Assembly: GCA_018714565.1 (NCBI GenBank)
Contig: DVNH01000015.1
Location: forward strand, 1-50,717
Direction of reading: 5' to 3'
Length of the DNA stretch: 50,717 nucleotides
Source of the DNA: Candidatus Merdicola faecigallinarum
GTDB lineage: Bacteria; Bacillota; Clostridia; TANB77; CAG-508
This document shows positions 46,077 to 50,717 of the stretch, in pieces. Within the stretch, counting starts at the first letter, position 1. Each line of letters opens with the position of its first letter. The notes under the pieces were generated by a model, which saw nothing but the letters and a program-made list of their open reading frames with translations, did not search any database and was not told where the DNA came from. The translations under genes were made by a program, and so were the position numbers.

Positions 46077-46121
46077 ACAAAAGGGAGAAGAGGGGGATTT
46101 TGTTTCTCCCTCTTCTTTTGT
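46077..46121 (+). terminator. Terminator after the HExxH gene
   Basis: ACAAAAG...GAAGAGGG pairs with CCCTCTTC...TTTTGT (46077-46121). A long, purine/pyrimidine-rich stem. Confidence 0.85.
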
Positions 46122-46174
46122 AAGAAAAATAAAATTTCGGAGATTGTTTTAAAATAAAAAGCTATTTCCTATAG

Positions 46175-46205
46175 ATAAAATCTGACCGGTCGGACTAATA
46201 GAAAA
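46175..46205 (+). promoter_or_regulatory. Operator-like site upstream of fabK
   Basis: Identical over 31 bp to 37694-37724, including TCTGACCGGTCGGACTAATA. A TATAAT (46221-46226) follows 15 bp later. Bases outside the 31 bp do not match, so it is a conserved site and not a larger duplication. Confidence 0.8.
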
Positions 46206-46274
46206 CAGAATAAAATCATATATAATAGTAAAGATTATGTTACAAAAGAAAAAAAGGGGAAAAAGGAGAAGAAT

Positions 46275-47351
46275 ATGAATATTGAAGGATTAAAAATAGG
46301 AGAAAAGATTTCGAAATACCCAATTATTCAAGGAGGTATGGGAGTTGGAGTATCTGGATATAGGTTAGCTGGAAATGTAGCAAAAGAAGGAGGTATTGGA
46401 ATTATTTCAACAGCGGATATAGGATATCGAGAATCTGATTTTGAAACAAATCCAGTAGAAGCAAATTTAAGAGCAATCGATAAAGAGATTGATGAAGCAA
46501 GAAAAATTTCACCAGATGGAATTTTAGGAATCAATATTATGTGTGCATTAAATAATTATGCTGAAATGGTAAGAGAAGTGGTGAAAAAAGGAATTGATCT
46601 AATTATATCAGGAGCTGGATTACCTAAAGAATTACCTGAATTTGTAAAAGGAACAAAAACAAAAATTGCACCAATTATTTCTTCAGCAAGGGCAGCAAAA
46701 TTAATTACAAAATTATGGAGAACAAAGCATAATTATGTACCAGATATGATTGTAATAGAAGGTCCAGAAGCTGGTGGACATTTAGGTTTTAAATTAGAAG
46801 AATTACAAGAGGAGAAGAAACCAAAATTAGAGGATATTACAAAAGAAGTAATTGAAGAAATGAAAAAAGTAGAAGAAGAAACAGGAAAAAAGATACCAGT
46901 TGTTGTTGCTGGAGGAATTTTTGATGGAAAAGATATTGCAAAGTTTTTAAAATTAGGAGCTTCTGGAGTTCAAATGGCAACAAGATTTGTTACAACAAAA
47001 GAGTGTGATGCTGCTGAAGAGTTTAAAAAAGCATATATTAATAGTAAAAAAGAAGATATCGAAATCGTAAGCAGCCCAGTAGGAATGCCAGGAAGAGCAA
47101 TTAGAAATACATTTATTGAAAAGGTAAAACAAGAAAGACCAAAAATCACAAAATGTTTAAAATGTATCCAAACATGTGATGTAAAAACAACGCCTTATTG
47201 CATTACAAGAGCTTTAATTAACGCGGTAAAAGGAAACATGGAAAATGCATTAATTTTTTGTGGTAGCAATGCTTATCGATTAAAGGAAATAGTTTCCGTA
47301 CATGAATTAATGCAAGAATTAGTACAAGAAACAAAACAATGCATGGTTTAG
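46275..47351 (+). CDS. fabK: FabK-like enoyl-ACP reductase (nitronate monooxygenase superfamily)
   Basis: An FMN-dependent TIM-barrel protein. Motifs: PIIQGGMGVGVSGYRLAGNVAKEGGIG, GINIMCAL, IVIEGPEAGGHLG and VVAGGIFDGKDIAKFLKLGASGVQMATRF. At 358 residues it is longer than typical FabK (about 315-325) and has a Cys-bearing C-terminus (KCLKCIQTCDVKTTPYC). Position before accD supports a role in FASII, but a FabI homolog is encoded in the same block, so this enzyme may instead be a related reductase or nitronate monooxygenase. The C-terminal Cys group could bind metal. Confidence 0.78.
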   Translation: MNIEGLKIGEKISKYPIIQGGMGVGVSGYRLAGNVAKEGGIGIISTADIGYRESDFETNPVEANLRAIDKEIDEARKISPDGILGINIMCALNNYAEMVREVVKKGIDLIISGAGLPKELPEFVKGTKTKIAPIISSARAAKLITKLWRTKHNYVPDMIVIEGPEAGGHLGFKLEELQEEKKPKLEDITKEVIEEMKKVEEETGKKIPVVVAGGIFDGKDIAKFLKLGASGVQMATRFVTTKECDAAEEFKKAYINSKKEDIEIVSSPVGMPGRAIRNTFIEKVKQERPKITKCLKCIQTCDVKTTPYCITRALINAVKGNMENALIFCGSNAYRLKEIVSVHELMQELVQETKQCMV

Positions 47352-47368
47352 AATAAGGAGGATTTTCA

Positions 47369-48208
47369 ATGGTAATTGATAAAATTAAAAAAATTAATAA
47401 ACCAGATAATGTAAAGAACACAAAAGCTGCTGATATGTTAATTGGAAAATGGGTTAAATGTGATCAATGCAAAGAAATTTTATATAAAGAAGAAGTACAT
47501 GAAAACTTAAGTGTATGCCCAAACTGTGGAAAACATTTTCGTATATCATCAAGAAGAAGAATAAAACAAATTATTGATGAAGGAACCTTTGTTGAAACAA
47601 ACGAAAATATGCATACAGTAGATCCATTACATTTTGAAGGATATTTGAAAAAATTGGAGAGCTTAACAGAAAAAACAAAGATCAAAGAAGGTGTCAAGAC
47701 TGGATTTGGGGAAATATATGGGCATAAAGTAGTGATTGCAGTTATGGATGGAAATTTCATGATAGGAAGCATGGGAAGTGTTGTTGGTGAAAAAATAACA
47801 CAAGCGATAGAAGATGCAATCAAACATAAATTACCATTTGTCATCTTTTGTGTTTCTGGAGGGGCTAGAATGCAAGAAGGAATTATTTCTTTAATGCAAA
47901 TGGCAAAAACATCAAGTGCGCTTGCAAAATTGAATGAAGCAGGATTATTAAATATTACTGTTTTAACAGATCCAACAACGGGAGGAGTAACAGCAAGTTT
48001 TGCAAGTTTAGGAGATATTATTTTAGCAGAGCCAAATGCATTAATTGGATTTGCAGGCCCTAGAGTAATTGAACAAACAATTAAACAAAAGTTACCAGAA
48101 GGATTTCAAAGATCAGAATTTTTACTAGAACATGGATTTATTGATAAAATTGTAGAAAGAAAAGATTTAAAAAAGACAATTGCAAAATTAATCGAGTTAC
48201 ATCAGTAG
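47369..48208 (+). CDS. accD: Acetyl-CoA carboxylase carboxyltransferase subunit beta
   Basis: With AccA it transfers CO2 from biotin to acetyl-CoA. The 279-residue protein has the N-terminal zinc ribbon [27 protein letters not shown] (CxxC...CxxC) and the crotonase-like core [20 protein letters not shown] and [12 protein letters not shown]. It begins 17 bp after fabK and precedes accA. Confidence 0.96.
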   Translation: MVIDKIKKINKPDNVKNTKAADMLIGKWVKCDQCKEILYKEEVHENLSVCPNCGKHFRISSRRRIKQIIDEGTFVETNENMHTVDPLHFEGYLKKLESLTEKTKIKEGVKTGFGEIYGHKVVIAVMDGNFMIGSMGSVVGEKITQAIEDAIKHKLPFVIFCVSGGARMQEGIISLMQMAKTSSALAKLNEAGLLNITVLTDPTTGGVTASFASLGDIILAEPNALIGFAGPRVIEQTIKQKLPEGFQRSEFLLEHGFIDKIVERKDLKKTIAKLIELHQ

Positions 48209-48237
48209 TATTGGATGAAAATGAGGGAGGAATGAAG

Positions 48238-49044
48238 ATGGCAAACAAATTGACTGCTTGGGACAAAGTAATGCTTGCAAGAAAAATGGAAAGACCAAAA
48301 GCACTTGATTATATTTGGGATATTTGTGACGAATTTATCGAACTTCACGGAGATCGACTATTTGGTGATGATAAGTCAATTGTTGGAGGAATTGGAAAAA
48401 TAGATGAATATGTTGTTACTATTATTGGGCAACAAAAGGGAAAAACAACCAAGGAAAATATGGAAAGAAACTTTGGCATGACAAACCCAGAAGGATATCG
48501 AAAGGCATTGCGTTTAATGAAACAAGCAGAAAAATTTAAAAGACCAATTATTACTTTTATTGATACACCAGGAGCATATCCTGGAATCGGAGCAGAAGAA
48601 AGAGGTCAAGGAGAAGCGATTGCAAGAAATATGTATGAAATGGCAAGATTAAAAGTGCCAATTATATGTATTGTAATTGGAGAAGGATCTAGTGGAGGAG
48701 CTTTAGCTTTATGTGTAGGAGATAAAATTGTAATGCTAGAAAATAGTGTGTATTCTATTTTGTCACCAGAAGGGTTTGCAAGTATTTTATATAAAGATGC
48801 AAGCAAACATGAAGAAGCAGCTGAAAAGATGAAAATTACAGCAAAAGATCTAAAAGAATTAGGTGTTATTGATGAAATTATAGAAGAACCAGGAGAGGGA
48901 GCGCACGAATCACAAAAAGAAGTTTCTGCAAATATAAAAGCAATGATTTTAAAGAATTTAAAGGAACTTGCGACAATAGATGTGGAGGAATTAATCGAAA
49001 AACGTTATGAAAAATTTAGAAATATAGGAGAAGTTCAAAGTTAA
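48238..49044 (+). CDS. accA: Acetyl-CoA carboxylase carboxyltransferase subunit alpha
   Basis: The partner of AccD. The core reads [26 protein letters not shown] and [15 protein letters not shown], followed by [21 protein letters not shown] 48238 ([11 protein letters not shown]) is preferred: GGGAGG lies 7 nt upstream; the track start at 48211 (TTG) and ATG 48232 are badly spaced. The protein has 268 residues. Confidence 0.95.
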   Translation: MANKLTAWDKVMLARKMERPKALDYIWDICDEFIELHGDRLFGDDKSIVGGIGKIDEYVVTIIGQQKGKTTKENMERNFGMTNPEGYRKALRLMKQAEKFKRPIITFIDTPGAYPGIGAEERGQGEAIARNMYEMARLKVPIICIVIGEGSSGGALALCVGDKIVMLENSVYSILSPEGFASILYKDASKHEEAAEKMKITAKDLKELGVIDEIIEEPGEGAHESQKEVSANIKAMILKNLKELATIDVEELIEKRYEKFRNIGEVQS

Positions 49045-49131
49045 AAATAATATAATAATATAGATGAAATTATATGATATATGTTATATTAAATTTTAGA
49101 ATAAATAGAAATAAAATGAGGAGGAAAAGAA

Positions 49132-49902
49132 ATGTTATTAGAAGGAAAAAAAGTATTAATTATGGGAATCAGAAATAAATGGAGTATTGCATGGGGAGCA
49201 GCTCAATCTGCTTATGAGAATGGTGCAACTGTAATATTTACACATAATTCAATGGAAAGTGCAGAAAAAGTAGAAGCATTAATTAAGGAGATACCAGGAG
49301 CAAAATCTTATCCTTGTGATGCTGGATCGGATGAAAGTATTAGAAATTGTTTAGAAACAATTAAAGCAGAATATGGTAAAATTGACGGAATTTTACATAG
49401 TATCGCACATGCAAATACAGAAGATTTAAGAAATGACTTTATTTTAACATCAAGAGACGGATATGCACATGCTTGTGATATTAGTGCATATTCTTTAGTA
49501 GCGACAGCAAGAATTGCAAGAGAATTAGATATGTTAAATGAAGGAGCAAGCTTTGTTGCTTTCACTTACTATGGATCTGAAAAAGTAATGGAAGGATATA
49601 ACGTAATGGGAGTAGCAAAAGCAGCTTTAGAAGCAAGTATTCGCTATTTATCAAAAGATTTAGGAAAAGATGGATACCGTGTTAACGGAATTTCAGCAGG
49701 ACCAATTAAAACATTATCTGCAAAAGGAATTAAAGATTTTGGAACAATATTAGATGTTGTAGAACAAAGAGCTCCATTACATAAAAATGTTACAACAAAA
49801 CAAGTAGGAGATGTAACTTCATTCTTATTTAGTGATATGTCATCTGCTGTAACAGGAGAAATTATTCATGCAGATAATGGATTTAATGTAACAGGAATCT
49901 AG
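49132..49902 (+). CDS. fabI: Enoyl-[ACP] reductase FabI
   Basis: An NAD(P)H-dependent SDR reductase. Motifs: GKKVLIMGIRNKWSIAWGAA (cofactor loop), the Gly-poor region HSIAHANTED, and the catalytic Tyr/Lys pair in YYGSEKVMEGYNVMGVAKAALE; ADNGFNVTGI at the C-terminus. The 256-residue length is typical. It has its own GAGGAGG site and an 87-bp gap from accA. It duplicates the reaction expected of the FabK-like enzyme. Confidence 0.94.
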   Translation: MLLEGKKVLIMGIRNKWSIAWGAAQSAYENGATVIFTHNSMESAEKVEALIKEIPGAKSYPCDAGSDESIRNCLETIKAEYGKIDGILHSIAHANTEDLRNDFILTSRDGYAHACDISAYSLVATARIARELDMLNEGASFVAFTYYGSEKVMEGYNVMGVAKAALEASIRYLSKDLGKDGYRVNGISAGPIKTLSAKGIKDFGTILDVVEQRAPLHKNVTTKQVGDVTSFLFSDMSSAVTGEIIHADNGFNVTGI

Positions 49903-49954
49903 TAAAAAAATATTCTAAAAAATTTAGATTTAGAAAATAGAAAAATGATAAATT

Positions 49955-50002
49955 CTATTGACAATGAGAGTAAAAATGTGCTAATATATACATTGTCAAT
50001 AG
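49955..50002. promoter_or_regulatory. Perfect 12-bp inverted repeat around the tRNA-Leu promoter
   Basis: CTATTGACAATG (49955-49966) and CATTGTCAATAG (49991-50002) are exact reverse complements, 24 bp apart. The left arm contains the -35 and the right arm covers the likely transcription start. Confidence 0.75.
49958..49987 (+). promoter_or_regulatory. tRNA-Leu promoter
   Basis: TTGACA (49958-49963), 18-bp spacer, TAATAT (49982-49987), 21 bp before the tRNA. Confidence 0.8.
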
Positions 50003-50008
50003 ACAAAT

Positions 50009-50092
50009 GCGGATGTGGCGGAACTGGCAGACGCGCTGGTCTTAGGAACCAGTGTCAACGACGTGGGGGTTCAAGTCCCTTCATCCGCACCA
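50009..50092 (+). tRNA. tRNA-Leu (anticodon UAG)
   Basis: The acceptor GCGGATG pairs with CATCCGC; discriminator A and encoded CCA follow. The anticodon stem is CTGGT/ACCAG with loop CTTAGGA (anticodon TAG). A variable arm (TGTCAACGACGT region) marks a class II tRNA, and the T-loop is GTTCAAGTC. ORF 49945-50181 in the track overlaps it and is spurious. Confidence 0.95.
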
Positions 50093-50094
50093 AA

Positions 50095-50127
50095 AGTCGA
50101 GATATAAAAATCTCGGCTTTTTCTTTT
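50095..50127 (+). terminator. Terminator after tRNA-Leu
   Basis: AGTCGAGAT (50095-50103) pairs with ATCTCGGCT (50110-50118, one G-U), followed by a T-run. Confidence 0.88.
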
Positions 50128-50613
50128 GCCTGTAAGATTTACGGGATTTTAATAAAGAGAGTAAGTCCAGTTGTGCTATAGCTCTTGGTACTGTAAGTGA
50201 AAATGGATATATTCTTAGAAAATAAAGGCTTTTATCACTTTTCAAAACCTTTCATCACTTTTCATCGTTATTTGTTAATGCTGGACTTGTGCTGGACTAA
50301 ATAAAATCTATATAACATAGTAATACCAATAGATACAGGAACTTTAAAAATATATAATAAAAAACTAATGCTGGACTAACAATAAATATCAATAAATAGT
50401 GATAAAAAATAATGAAAGCAAATAAAAAGAACTTAAAGTATTGAAGATTAATAAAACTAATGAACTTAATTTAATTTTATAAAACGATAGAAAATTACAA
50501 GAGTTTATATTTGATATAAATGAATACAAATTACTTTTTATTTTTCAGTATAATTTTGAAAGTGTGTATGATATAATTAGTTTGTAAAATAGTAATTTGA
50601 AAGTGAGATAGTT
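50128..50613. other. Gene-free region downstream of tRNA-Leu with short repeats
   Basis: About 490 bp without a credible gene. It holds three direct copies of TGCTGGACT (50279-50287, 50290-50298, 50369-50377), one inverted AGTCCAG (50164-50170) and two copies of ATCACTTTTCA (50234-50244, 50254-50264). This resembles integrase arm sites near a tRNA attachment site. A short plus-strand reading frame ending GTVSENGYILRK (stop near 50225) could be a gene remnant. Confidence 0.45.
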
Positions 50614-50717
50614 ATGAAAAAAATATTTGAAAAGCACGAAACATTATTTTGTATATTGTTAATAGTATTCTATATAATAGTAAATTCATATTGCTTACAA
50701 AATTTTGGAATAGAAGA
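50614..50717 (+). CDS. Start of a membrane protein, cut by the window end
   Basis: ATG 50614 begins MKKIFEKHETLFCILLIVFYIIVN, with a hydrophobic first helix. Only 34 codons are visible. The start resembles some CPBP-family intramembrane proteases of Clostridia, but the fragment is too short to be sure. TATAAT (50572-50577) lies upstream; the Shine-Dalgarno GTGAGA is weak. Confidence 0.5.
   Translation, partial: MKKIFEKHETLFCILLIVFYIIVNSYCLQNFGIE

Noticed and set aside
49945-50181. 78-residue ORF in the track
   Set aside because: It runs through the tRNA-Leu gene (GCGGTGRRAGLRNQ is translated tRNA).

Overview
The window is strongly AT-rich with Shine-Dalgarno-type starts and A/T-ending codons. 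Spore genes (gpr, a ytxC-like gene), Firmicutes-type gene orders (rimP-nusA-rnpM-ylxQ-infB-rbfA-nrnA-truB; cmk-plsC-S1 protein) and a clustered FASII/ACC operon point to a spore-forming, low-GC Clostridia-like bacterium, probably an uncultured gut lineage. That placement is inference from gene content only.

Layout. 1-2.8 kb: a membrane-anchored protein, the spore protease gpr and a convergent ytxC-like sporulation gene. 2.8-10.6 kb: alpha-glucan metabolism (GH57 branching enzyme, DUF4912 protein, ferritin-like protein on the minus strand; glucan phosphorylase and pgi on the plus strand). 10.7-16.6 kb: P-loop/Asp23 fusion, cmk, plsC, an S1-domain protein, typA and a trmR-like methyltransferase. 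16.6-24.4 kb: a divergent RelA/SpoT-fold protein, two CmpB-like (PF06541) membrane proteins, an ABC exporter pair, an orphan protein and pepF. 24.7-28.4 kb: addA with an apparent frameshift in its Walker A codons. 28.4-36.6 kb: the nusA/infB translation operon, ending in truB and birA. 36.6-37.5 kb: a small XRE regulator plus a 53-codon ORF between two inverted copies of a repeat. 37.7-49.9 kb: fatty acid synthesis in two blocks, fabH-fabD-fabG-fabF-accB-fabZ-accC and fabK-accD-accA-fabI, separated by an MFS-like gene and a compositionally different HExxH metalloprotein gene. 50.0-50.7 kb: tRNA-Leu(UAG), a gene-free stretch with short repeats that may be an integration scar, and the start of a membrane protein.

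The most interesting non-coding signals are as follows. (1) A dispersed 112-bp repeat has four copies of identical length (20832, 24416, 36613 inverted, 37352). It contains two TTC/GAA-triloop hairpins with compensatory base changes and two further inverted repeats. In three copies its A-run end lies at or in an intrinsic terminator, and two inverted copies flank the XRE cassette. (2) An identical 31-bp palindrome-bearing site precedes both halves of the split FASII/ACC cluster, implying one regulator for both; no regulator gene of the expected type lies in the window. (3) A perfect 12-bp inverted repeat brackets the tRNA-Leu promoter. On the protein side, the RelA/SpoT-like protein with a long insertion and the addA frameshift are the best leads.

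How it works together: birA would biotinylate AccB; AccABCD makes malonyl-CoA; FabD/H/G/Z/F plus FabK or FabI elongate acyl chains; PlsC uses them for phospholipid. GH57 branching enzyme, phosphorylase and Pgi link an alpha-glucan store to glycolysis. No acpP, glycogen synthase, addB or TetR-type regulator is visible here.
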